Assembly (NCBI RefSeq): GCF_008369915.1
Contig: NZ_VSRN01000001.1
Span: 1,612,001-1,676,000, forward strand
Length of the DNA stretch: 64,000 bases
Reading direction: 5' to 3'
DNA from: Dyadobacter sp. UC 10
GTDB lineage: Bacteria; Bacteroidota; Bacteroidia; Cytophagales; Spirosomataceae
Below are positions 1-7,343 of the stretch, piece after piece. The notes below the pieces were generated by a model, which did not search any database, had not been told where the DNA came from, and worked only from the letters and a program-made list of their open reading frames with translations. A program made the position numbers and the translations under genes. Positions within the stretch are counted from its first letter, which is position 1. Each line of letters begins with the position of its first letter.

Positions 1-732
1 TCTTTAAATCGAGTCGTTCAGACGCCGGAGTCTAATTATGACCAGCTCACCATTGCTGACGCTACCGCGATCCAGAAAGAACTGCGGGGGTTTCTGAATC
101 TCAACCCGATGGAAAAGCAGATCAGAACGATTGCGGGCGCGGATATTTCTTTATCGCTTTACAGTGAAACCGTCTACGCGGGAATGGTCGTACTGAGTTA
201 TCCCGATTTGCAGCCGATCGCATTTTCGCTCGTCAAAAGTGCTACAAGCTTTCCGTATGTGCCGGGTTACCTGGCGTTCCGTGAGATTCCGGCACTCTTG
301 CAGGCTTATGAACAAATCCCGCAAAAACCGGATGTGATTATGTTCGATGGGAACGGTATTCTGCACTCAAGAAAGATGGGCATCGCATCTCACTTTGGGG
401 TTTTGACCGGTAGCATTACGCTCGGCTGCGCCAAAAAGAAGCTGGCAGGCATGTACCAGGATCCGGATGAAAACCGGGGAGCTAATACGCCGGTAATATA
501 CAGGGGTGAGAAAATCGGCTTTGCCCTCAGGAGTAAAGATAAGGTGAAGCCGGTATTCATATCGCCGGGCCACAATATGAGCTTTGAGGATAGTATGAAT
601 ATCACCTTGAAGTGTCTGAGAAAGCACCGCCTGCCCGAACCAACCCGAAAGGCTCACGAATATGTGAACCTATTCAGGACTGGTGAATTAACCGGGGGGT
701 ACCACGAAATCAAAGAATTGCGGCTATTTTGA
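1..732 (+). CDS. nfi: Endonuclease V (5' end outside window)
   Basis: Repair nuclease that cuts the second phosphodiester bond 3' of deaminated bases such as hypoxanthine. The frame is open from base 1 and has no start codon upstream of the ATG at 109. The residues before that ATG (TIADATAIQKELRG) resemble the N-terminal helix of the family, so the true start lies upstream of the window. Visible family motifs, numbered from the ATG at 109, are the metal Asp in AGADIS (about 11), PYVPGYLAFRE (about 49-59), the DGNG loop (about 80) and RLPEPTRKAH near the end. A TGA ends the gene at 730-732. The family assignment is firm; only the start is missing. Confidence 0.93.
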   Translation, partial: SLNRVVQTPESNYDQLTIADATAIQKELRGFLNLNPMEKQIRTIAGADISLSLYSETVYAGMVVLSYPDLQPIAFSLVKSATSFPYVPGYLAFREIPALLQAYEQIPQKPDVIMFDGNGILHSRKMGIASHFGVLTGSITLGCAKKKLAGMYQDPDENRGANTPVIYRGEKIGFALRSKDKVKPVFISPGHNMSFEDSMNITLKCLRKHRLPEPTRKAHEYVNLFRTGELTGGYHEIKELRLF

Positions 733-757
733 TTGTCTTTCCAGCGAAGCCGAAGGG

Positions 758-1939
758 TTATTTCAACACTTTATCAATCTCATTCAGCAGATAGTTTTTC
801 GGATCGGAATCGTATTCCCAGAACATCACGCCGCCTAGCTTGTTGTCAAGCACATATTGACATTTGTCCCGGATCGATTGTTCATCTTCATAGCTCAGTA
901 TCTGGCCGGTCTTCTCATTGACGAGATAAGGTACCTTTGCCACATCGTCGCGCATTGCCTTGAATCCTTTCTGATTCACCAGACTATCTTTCAAATAGGT
1001 ATAACCCTTGTAATATTCCTGATTAGTCTGTTTTTGCCCAAAACCATTTTCCAGTTTCGCAACGGTGAACATCCGGCTGTAAAACGGTAACCCAACCACT
1101 AACTTATTCATCGGGACGCCGGCTGCATGAAAGGCTTTCACAGCTTTATCCACCGAGTGGGCCGCGTTATACTTGTCGCTCTGGTATAAGCTTGCATGGT
1201 GCACAACCGTGTCGCCCTGGAACAGGTCGTAGGTCATTAAATTTACAAAGTCCAGATATTCGGCTGCCTTGCCCATTTCGGTGGTGTTCAAAAATGAAAC
1301 AAAGCCTGCGGTCGCAGTGGTGAGCAATTTTTCTTCGCCGGATTCTTTTTCGAGAATGTCCAGTTCCTTGCGAATCGCTTCAAACATCAAAGTATAATTC
1401 TGCTTATCCTCCGGGCGGTAAACGTTGCCTTCTTCTCCCGGAATTGCAGGATATTCCCAGTCGATATCCACGCCGTCGAGCTTGTATTTGCGGATAATAT
1501 CCACCGAGCTTGCAGCGAATGTTTTGCGTGCGGCATCCGTCAGTACGGCATCTGAAAAGTTTTCACTCCACGCCCAGCCGCCGATCGAGATCAGGATTTT
1601 CAGGTCCGGATTTTTTTCTTTGAGCAGATTTAGTTTGCGGAAGTTGGTAGAATCCGTTTTTTCATTCGTCAGAAACGCTTTTCCTTTTTGAACATCGACG
1701 AACGCATAATTGATATGGGTCAGCTTATTGGCCTGGATATTTTCAGTGTCGAGCAAACCATGAAATCCGCCTACATACCCGATAACCACAGGACGGGTTT
1801 TGGATTCAGCCTGCGTTTCTTCTTTTTGTTCTGATTTGCAGGAAGTAAAAAACAGTGAACCGGATAATAGCAGGAGTGCGCCGGAAAACTGCCTGACAGA
1901 TTGGAGCGTGAGCATGGAATTGAGGTTAAGATGAAGCAT
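758..1939 (-). CDS. Lipoprotein GH18 glycoside hydrolase (chitinase-like)
   Basis: Predicted to hydrolyse beta-1,4-linked GlcNAc polymers on the cell surface or in the periplasm. The N terminus has a hydrophobic stretch ending in a lipobox (FFTSC, Cys34), so the mature protein should be lipid-anchored. The GH18 catalytic signature DGVDIDWEYP lies at about 155-164, with the acid Glu at 162. SIGGW near 118 is the other conserved GH18 strand. At 393 aa it is one catalytic domain without a visible carbohydrate-binding module. A second ATG at 1915 would give a shorter signal peptide and is equally plausible. It converges on nfi with a 25-bp gap. Exact substrate is not readable from the sequence. 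Confidence 0.9.
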   Translation of the reverse strand: MLHLNLNSMLTLQSVRQFSGALLLLSGSLFFTSCKSEQKEETQAESKTRPVVIGYVGGFHGLLDTENIQANKLTHINYAFVDVQKGKAFLTNEKTDSTNFRKLNLLKEKNPDLKILISIGGWAWSENFSDAVLTDAARKTFAASSVDIIRKYKLDGVDIDWEYPAIPGEEGNVYRPEDKQNYTLMFEAIRKELDILEKESGEEKLLTTATAGFVSFLNTTEMGKAAEYLDFVNLMTYDLFQGDTVVHHASLYQSDKYNAAHSVDKAVKAFHAAGVPMNKLVVGLPFYSRMFTVAKLENGFGQKQTNQEYYKGYTYLKDSLVNQKGFKAMRDDVAKVPYLVNEKTGQILSYEDEQSIRDKCQYVLDNKLGGVMFWEYDSDPKNYLLNEIDKVLK

Positions 1940-1995
1940 TAAAATAAATATTACTTCAACTCAACTCCTAATAAAACCTGGCATTGTGCAGGTGA

Positions 1996-2898
1996 TTAAT
2001 GCGTTTCGTGCATAGATTCCAGCTTTTGAAGGGCTTTACGGATATCAATGCCTTTGCCTAATACACCTTTGAACAAATCACCCTTCTCCTCGACCCGCTT
2101 CAAAATATTCCTGATTGTAAAATCTCCCGGGCGAAGTCCGCTCTTCACTTCCTTCCATTCCAGCGGCGTGGAAACCGTCGCGCCGGGTTTGGGCCTTACG
2201 CTGTATGCGCTGGCAAGCGTTTGTGCGATCCGGTTTTGCAGGTAATCGACGTAAATGTGGTTCTTCTTTCTTTTGGATAAGGACCTTTCCAGCGTAGTTA
2301 GGCCGGGCAGTATTTCGGTGACCATACTGGCCATAATCTCTGCAAAATCGCGGGCTTCGTCGTAATTGTATTTTTTGTTAAAGGGAATGTAAACATGTAA
2401 TCCCCGCGAGCCGCTGGTTTTGCAAAAGCCCTCACAGCCGATCTGATCCAGTATTTCCCTGATCGCCAGCGCTACTTCGATGACGTCCTCAAAAGTGTTT
2501 TTAGGAGAAGGGTCAATATCCATCACGATATAATCGGGATATTCCAGCTTATTGACTGTCGAATTCCAGGGGTTCATTTCGATGCAACCAAGGTTGGCTA
2601 CATACAACAGACTTTGGAGATCATTACACAACAGATAATTGACCATTTTGTCTGTGGATTCCGCATGTATCTCCACGGTTTTTACCCAGTCCGGAGCAGA
2701 ATCGCCTATGTCTTTCTGGAAAAATCCAGGCTCCTTGATCCCGTTTGGCTGTCGCCGCAGCGAGAGCGGGCGGTTTTTGAGATAGGGCAAAATATAAGGC
2801 GCGATATTGCTGTAATATTCCAGCAGGTCGCCCTTGGTGATCTGCTCGTCGGGCCAGTATATTTTATCGAGGTTGGTGAGTTCCGCTTTCTTCTTCAT
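1996..2898 (-). CDS. ligD: Stand-alone LigD-type NHEJ polymerase domain
   Basis: Primase-like polymerase that fills ends during bacterial non-homologous end joining, normally part of multidomain LigD. At 300 aa only the polymerase domain is present; there is no ATP ligase (KxDG) or phosphoesterase domain. The metal-binding pair is in VMDIDPS (D127, D129), the third Asp is in YVDYL (about 218), and SGSRGLHVYIP (about 162-172) is the conserved nucleotide-binding strand. It starts one base after the Ku stop codon, so the two are co-transcribed. A ligase must be encoded elsewhere for the pathway to finish. Confidence 0.9.
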   Translation of the reverse strand: MKKKAELTNLDKIYWPDEQITKGDLLEYYSNIAPYILPYLKNRPLSLRRQPNGIKEPGFFQKDIGDSAPDWVKTVEIHAESTDKMVNYLLCNDLQSLLYVANLGCIEMNPWNSTVNKLEYPDYIVMDIDPSPKNTFEDVIEVALAIREILDQIGCEGFCKTSGSRGLHVYIPFNKKYNYDEARDFAEIMASMVTEILPGLTTLERSLSKRKKNHIYVDYLQNRIAQTLASAYSVRPKPGATVSTPLEWKEVKSGLRPGDFTIRNILKRVEEKGDLFKGVLGKGIDIRKALQKLESMHETH

Positions 2899-2899
2899 A

Positions 2900-3673
2900 T
2901 CACGATGCTTTTCGTTTCGGCGCGCTCAGACTTTCTTTCAGCTGCGCCATCAAATCCTTGCTTTTCGAATGCACGATCTTCATTTTCGGCGAGGCTGGTT
3001 TTTTGCCTTTCGCCTTCGCCATGATCAGTTTCAGCAGATTTTCATTGTAAGTATCCTTATATCTCGAAATGTCAAAATCTGTGGTCAGCTGCTCGATGAG
3101 CTGCACCGCCATATTCATTTCCGCCGGCTTGACCTTGATGTCCGGAATGTTCAGGTCTTCGGCGTCGCGGATTTCCTCGGCAAACCGAATTTTGTTTAAA
3201 ATCAGCAGATCGCCGGCGGGTTTAATCAGCACCAGACTTTCCCGGTTGCGGAGCACATAAGTGCCCAGTCCGGCTTTTCCGGTTTTTTTCAATGCATCCC
3301 GAAGCAGGGCGTATGGTTTTGCACCGGATTTCTCTGGTTGCAGGTAGTAGGGGGTTTCATAGTAAATGCTGTCGATATCCTTTTCGTTGACAAACTCGGC
3401 AATCTCGATGATCTTGCTTTTCTCGGGGCTTGCCTTTTCAAAATCCTTCTCATCCAAAATCACATAATCGTCTTCTACTTTGTAACCTTTGACAATATTC
3501 TCCCACTGCACTTCCTTACCTGTATTGGCATTTACGCGGTGAAATTTGATATTGGCGTGGTCTTTTTTATCCAGCATGTCCAGGTCGAGCTCGCTGCCCT
3601 GTGTGGCGCTGAAAAGTTTGACGGGAATGTTAACAAGGCCAAATCCAATGGCTCCGGACCAAATAGCTCTCAT
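2900..3673 (-). CDS. ku: Ku DNA end-binding protein
   Basis: Homodimeric ring that holds DNA double-strand ends and recruits LigD. I place the start at the ATG at 3671-3673 (MRAIWSGAIGFGLVNIPVKL), the canonical Ku N terminus, giving 257 aa. The open frame continues upstream to 3880, but that stretch only translates the hairpin repeats (VGVVTNN units) and is not protein-like. The C terminus is Lys-rich (AKGKKPASPKMK and a KRKAS end), as in other bacterial Ku proteins. It is followed after 1 bp by the polymerase gene, which gives a minimal two-gene NHEJ operon. Confidence 0.95.
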   Translation of the reverse strand: MRAIWSGAIGFGLVNIPVKLFSATQGSELDLDMLDKKDHANIKFHRVNANTGKEVQWENIVKGYKVEDDYVILDEKDFEKASPEKSKIIEIAEFVNEKDIDSIYYETPYYLQPEKSGAKPYALLRDALKKTGKAGLGTYVLRNRESLVLIKPAGDLLILNKIRFAEEIRDAEDLNIPDIKVKPAEMNMAVQLIEQLTTDFDISRYKDTYNENLLKLIMAKAKGKKPASPKMKIVHSKSKDLMAQLKESLSAPKRKAS

Positions 3674-3749
3674 AATTATCGCTCGGCTGATTATAAGAGA
3701 CAACCCATTCAAAATCCGTGCCTTGGGGCGAAAGGGTATTGTTGCATGG

Positions 3750-3834
3750 TTGTTGGTGACAACACCAACAATGGGGGGAGGTGTTACCGCACGGTTGTTG
3801 GTGACAACACCAACAAAGGCGCCAACACCAACAA
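3750..3834. repeat. Hairpin repeat array A (two full copies, one half copy)
   Basis: Identical 22-bp units occupy 3750-3771 and 3795-3816. Each has a perfect 9-bp stem, TTGTTGGTG with CACCAACAA, around an ACAA loop. A half unit (AACACCAACAA) follows at 3824-3834. The same unit recurs about 10 kb away at 13616-13740. No coding function is likely. Confidence 0.9.
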
Positions 3835-3841
3835 AGGCGTC

Positions 3842-3871
3842 AAAATCAATTCCCCGGATTTCACTCCGGGG
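3842..3871. repeat. REP-like palindrome ending array A
   Basis: The tag AAAATCAATT is followed directly by CCCCGGA, loop TTTCAC, then TCCGGGG (3852-3871). The same tag plus a related palindrome ends the second array at 13772-13802, and close relatives form an inverted pair at 54552-54703. A short 5' tag joined to a GC-rich hairpin is the layout of REP elements mobilised by RAYT transposases; no RAYT gene is in the window. Confidence 0.7.
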
Positions 3872-4134
3872 ACGGAACAAACGCTTCTTCCGGCGACCAC
3901 ATTTTTACACAACAAGCCAGCATTATCTCACTTTTTCAGAGAAAAGTATAAAAAATATTTTCGTTTTGTAACCTTTTCAAATTCAATGTTTTACTAATAA
4001 AGTTTTGCTTGTCCCGAAGGAATCAGGCTTAACTCTCGAATTCTATACGTTTCAATGCCGGGGAATCTGGCACATCTTTTTAATAAACCGAATCAAAACA
4101 TTTCATCATTCAGATACTCCAATCTTAAATCAAT

Positions 4135-4347
4135 ATGGTAGCTACATTAGGTAACAACGCAATCAATACCCTAAAACCAGGCGCAGTGCTGACAGTTACA
4201 GGCGCCAGAACTGAAACGGACGCTCAAAAAGAGGTTGCAGATTTTCTGCAGTCAAGTAACAGGACAGATCTTGGATATTTCCTTATCTCGAAAGATTACT
4301 TTTTGCTGTATACGAAGTCCGGGGGTACTCTGAGTGGTATTGCGTAA
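4135..4347 (+). CDS. Small protein of unknown function (70 aa)
   Basis: I do not recognise a family. The predicted protein is soluble and mixed in composition, with no signal peptide or membrane helix. It has an N-terminal half rich in small residues (LKPGAVLTVTGAR) and an aromatic stretch near the end (YFLISKDYFLLY). It starts at the ATG at 4135 after a long AT-rich leader. A second small gene follows after 26 bp in the same direction, and a hairpin terminator closes the pair, which supports both being real. No evidence ties them to the repair or phosphonate genes on either side. Confidence 0.6.
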   Translation: MVATLGNNAINTLKPGAVLTVTGARTETDAQKEVADFLQSSNRTDLGYFLISKDYFLLYTKSGGTLSGIA

Positions 4348-4373
4348 GTTTTAATTTTTCGTTACAAAGAAAT

Positions 4374-4568
4374 ATGGTACAGTCAGGTACATTCCAATTG
4401 CTTGGGCAAAAGCTCATTAACATTATTATCCACAGAGACGACGTAGTTAAAATAGCTCCTATAAAAAAGGGACATGGATGCGTCATTTATTTGAAAAACA
4501 AGGTTCCGTACGCGGTAAGTGAAAGTGAGCGGGAAGTTTACAAAAAGTTAAACTGGGTTGCCGCATAA
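4374..4568 (+). CDS. Small protein of unknown function (64 aa)
   Basis: No recognised family. The protein is compact and basic (IIHRDDVVKIAPIKKGHG) with alternating hydrophobic residues that suggest a small beta-rich fold, and a short C-terminal helix (SESEREVYKKLNWV). No signal peptide. It lies 26 bp after the 70-aa gene and 30 bp before a strong terminator hairpin, so the two form a short transcription unit. Being clear of coding sequence on the other strand raises the chance that it is real. Confidence 0.55.
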   Translation: MVQSGTFQLLGQKLINIIIHRDDVVKIAPIKKGHGCVIYLKNKVPYAVSESEREVYKKLNWVAA

Positions 4569-4597
4569 CATTATCTGTGGTCATGGAAATAAGAGAA

Positions 4598-4630
4598 GAG
4601 GCGCCGATTTTTTTCGGTGCCTCATATTTT
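4598..4630 (+). terminator. Rho-independent terminator
   Basis: A 10-bp stem, GAGGCGCCGA with TCGGTGCCTC (one G-T wobble), encloses a run of T and is followed by ATATTTTTT. It ends the small-gene pair and lies just past the 3' end of the leftward transporter gene, so it may also stop transcripts from that side. Confidence 0.75.
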
Positions 4631-4640
4631 TTATGCACTT

Positions 4641-5936
4641 TTAAACCACTGCCAGCGGCGAACGGTTTTCAGGCGATTGGCTCCTTTGGCGGGAAAAATA
4701 TACATTACTAAGTATAAGCAAAAGCACACCAGCCCCGAATTGCAGGTACGAAAACTGGATCAGAACATTGGACCAGCTCAGGTCTTTCAGAAAAAACTCC
4801 TTATAAAGCAGCAGCACCACGCTGCCCAGATACCCGATACTTTCACAGATATATACGAAATATCCTGCATTGGCACGGATCCTGTAAAGTGCGATCATTC
4901 TGTCGAAAAGCACGGTTTGCAGCAAAGTGTAGTTTAACAACAAACCCATTCCTAAGAAAAGCATCCAGTAAAATCCGCTGATCAATTCCCGTGTGAAGAG
5001 AAGTGTAGTACCACCAATCAGTAATAGCCCCGACAGCAGGATCAGGTTAGTGATCCGAAAACCCAGCCTGTTATCTCTCACAAATGCAAGCGAAGCGATG
5101 ATTACCAGTACGATGAAACCGGTGATCATTTCGGTTTGTGTTAATACGCTGCTTACCCAGTTGGTGTCGATCTCATTCCAGATTTCGATCATAAAATTGT
5201 CGCGAAAATCGCGCATAACGACCGTAGAGCCGTAAAATATTACCAGACAAAACACAGGAAAACCGAATTGCTTCATTACCTCCCGCTTATCGTCCCGGGT
5301 CATCGGCGGGCGTTCCGCCCTTAACCGGATATCTTCGGCATTAGGGGCCGGGATAAAAGTCAGCATCCAGACAAACAGCAGGAACAATGGCAAAAACAGC
5401 GCACCCATCAATGCCGGCATCCAGAATTCCGAAACGCCGGAAAACGAAGTATGGATTTCAATATAAGTAGTTTTAAGAATGCCAGAGGCAACAATCACGC
5501 TGATGTTCAGACCGATTGAGAGCATCTCTGTAAACCTGCGCCCCTCCATAAAACTAAAAATCACTCCCCACACCATTCCGAGGGGCAAACCATTTAAAAA
5601 CAGGAAAATGAAATTGTAAGGATGTGGCACCAGTCCGAACCCAAGCAATGCAACTTCGGCCACTACTATCAGGCTGATCACAAAAGCGATCCGGGTGCCG
5701 GGTTTCAGTTCCGAAATGATCCTGATACCCATGAATTTGGAGAGTGTATAACCGGCAACCTGCGCGATAATCAGAACCGCCTTGTAGCTCACATCCCCCA
5801 TAGCCAGCCCCTCGTAGAGTCCGGCACTGAATGGCTTTCTGAATGCATACATGCAGAAATAAGCACCGAACGAAGCAATAATGGCCCACAAAATGAATAA
5901 GGCATTTGAGCGAGCAAGCGTCTCTTTCAGTCGCAT
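4641..5936 (-). CDS. DUF5690/MFS-like membrane carrier, last gene of phosphonate operon
   Basis: A 431-aa integral membrane protein with about 12 hydrophobic segments. The N-terminal stretch (FGAYFCMYAFRKPFSAGLYEG) recalls the organophosphate/sugar-phosphate antiporter branch of the major facilitator superfamily, and I place it in DUF5690. It starts 15 bp after the PLP-enzyme gene and is the last gene of a five-gene operon for C-P compound use. Because no PhnCDE-type ABC importer is present here, the simplest inference is that it moves a phosphonate or its breakdown product across the inner membrane. The substrate is not known from sequence. Confidence 0.8.
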   Translation of the reverse strand: MRLKETLARSNALFILWAIIASFGAYFCMYAFRKPFSAGLYEGLAMGDVSYKAVLIIAQVAGYTLSKFMGIRIISELKPGTRIAFVISLIVVAEVALLGFGLVPHPYNFIFLFLNGLPLGMVWGVIFSFMEGRRFTEMLSIGLNISVIVASGILKTTYIEIHTSFSGVSEFWMPALMGALFLPLFLLFVWMLTFIPAPNAEDIRLRAERPPMTRDDKREVMKQFGFPVFCLVIFYGSTVVMRDFRDNFMIEIWNEIDTNWVSSVLTQTEMITGFIVLVIIASLAFVRDNRLGFRITNLILLSGLLLIGGTTLLFTRELISGFYWMLFLGMGLLLNYTLLQTVLFDRMIALYRIRANAGYFVYICESIGYLGSVVLLLYKEFFLKDLSWSNVLIQFSYLQFGAGVLLLILSNVYFSRQRSQSPENRSPLAVV

Positions 5937-5951
5937 ATTCCGTAGTTTTTG

Positions 5952-7310
5952 TCAGACTGAGCCCGACGCGGTTTTCAATGCATTTCGGAGTATTTTCAGC
6001 GCTTCCGTCAATTGGGGGCGGGTGATAATAAGCGGGGGCGACAGCTGGATCACATTCCCTTGCGAAACTTTAAAACTCAGCCCGTTTTTCAGGCACTCGT
6101 ACATCACTGTCTCTGCCTGTTTCACTGCCTTCTCCCTGGTTTCCCGGCTCGTTACCAGTTCAATTCCCCATAACAAGCCGATCCCACGCACATCACCGAT
6201 AAGCGTGAATTCCCTTTGCAGCCTCGCCAGTTCTTCACGCATAAATTGCTCGTCCTCTCCTACCTTTTCGAGTATATTATTTTGCCCGATATATTCAAAC
6301 ATGGCAAGCGCCAACACGGAGCCGAGCGGGCTTTTCTCGTGGGTAAAATGACCTAGTGAGACATGTTGCGCCACATTATAGGAATCTCTCGCAACAATTG
6401 CAGCCATAGGCATTATCCCGCCTCCCAGCCCCTTTCCAAGGCAGATGATGTCCGGCTCGATACCGTAGTGCTCAAATGCGAACATTTTTCCGGTACGTCC
6501 GAATGCGATCGGGATTTCGTCGAGGATCAGTAAAACATTGTGTTTTGTACAAATTTCCCGCACTTTCTGCCAGTAGGCCTGAGACGGAATCTGCACATCG
6601 GTATTCCGTATTGTTTCGATCAGGAATGCGCCTATATCCCCTTCTTTTTCAATTACATATTCAAGATAGTCCGCATATGCCAAGTCGCCGGTGCCCGCTG
6701 CCGCAAAAGGCCCGCGGTAGGTCATCGGCGGCGGGATGCGTTCAACTCCCGGCATCATCGGCCCCATATCTTTCCTGAAATCGAGCTCACCTCCTGCCGA
6801 AATAGCATCCAGCGAAGCGCCGTGAAAAGAATCCCAGAGTGACACGACCTTGTGTTTTCCGGTTACAACCCGCGCCAGTTTCAGCGCCATACTGATCGCG
6901 GAAGTACCACCGGGAGCAAAAAGTACGCGGTTAAGGTCTGAGGGCATTAAATCACCTAACTTTTTAGCCAGCTCAATGGCGGGGATATTGGTATATCTTC
7001 TTGGAGAAAAAGGCAGAATATCCAGCTGCTCTTTGAGCTTCTCAACAATATATGGATTGCGGTAACCCAGCTGATGCACATTATTCCCATGGAAATCCAT
7101 GTAGGTTTTGCCCTGAATATCAGTCAGGTAAATACCCTCACAGGACGCAAGAACGTCCAAACAGGGAGTAGATAAGGATTGGTGCAGAAAGTGCGCCTCG
7201 TCCTCGCGGAGATAGGAGATCGTTTCCGGATCGCTGATCAAAGCATACCAATCTCGTCGCGCGGACGATAGGTTAATGTCTCCCTCTGTTCGGTTGTGCG
7301 CGTCTGCCAT
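5952..7310 (-). CDS. Class III PLP enzyme, probable hydroxy-aminoethylphosphonate ammonia-lyase (PbfA-like)
   Basis: Fold-type I PLP enzyme of the class III aminotransferase family, 452 aa. The internal aldimine Lys is in LGKGLGGG (K293), and the Asp that contacts the PLP nitrogen is in LILDEIP (D264). The segments HTEGDINLS-like N terminus, DFHGNNVHQLGY (72-83) and SPRRYTN (102-108) match what I recall of PbfA, which converts (R)-1-hydroxy-2-aminoethylphosphonate to phosphonoacetaldehyde plus ammonia. The neighbouring phosphonatase-like hydrolase fits this product. An ordinary omega-transaminase is the alternative. Gaps of 33 bp (upstream) and 15 bp (downstream) place it inside the operon. 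Confidence 0.75.
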   Translation of the reverse strand: MADAHNRTEGDINLSSARRDWYALISDPETISYLREDEAHFLHQSLSTPCLDVLASCEGIYLTDIQGKTYMDFHGNNVHQLGYRNPYIVEKLKEQLDILPFSPRRYTNIPAIELAKKLGDLMPSDLNRVLFAPGGTSAISMALKLARVVTGKHKVVSLWDSFHGASLDAISAGGELDFRKDMGPMMPGVERIPPPMTYRGPFAAAGTGDLAYADYLEYVIEKEGDIGAFLIETIRNTDVQIPSQAYWQKVREICTKHNVLLILDEIPIAFGRTGKMFAFEHYGIEPDIICLGKGLGGGIMPMAAIVARDSYNVAQHVSLGHFTHEKSPLGSVLALAMFEYIGQNNILEKVGEDEQFMREELARLQREFTLIGDVRGIGLLWGIELVTSRETREKAVKQAETVMYECLKNGLSFKVSQGNVIQLSPPLIITRPQLTEALKILRNALKTASGSV

Positions 7311-7343
7311 ATTGCTAGCTGTCCGGATGTAATTTTGATTCGC

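Larger units (their letters stand above)
3674..4134. other. Intergenic region with repeats and divergent promoters
   Basis: This 461-bp gap separates Ku (leftward) from a small gene pair (rightward). Its left part holds two full hairpin repeats, a half copy and a REP-like palindrome, annotated separately. The right part (3880-4134) is AT-rich and presumably carries the promoter of the small genes; TACGTTTC near 4045 is one mismatch from the Bacteroidota -7 box. I see no convincing gene in it. Confidence 0.5.

Noticed and set aside
3674-3880. N-terminal extension of Ku in the open frame
   Set aside because: The extra 69 residues only translate the hairpin repeats (VGVVTNN units); the canonical Ku start lies at 3671-3673.
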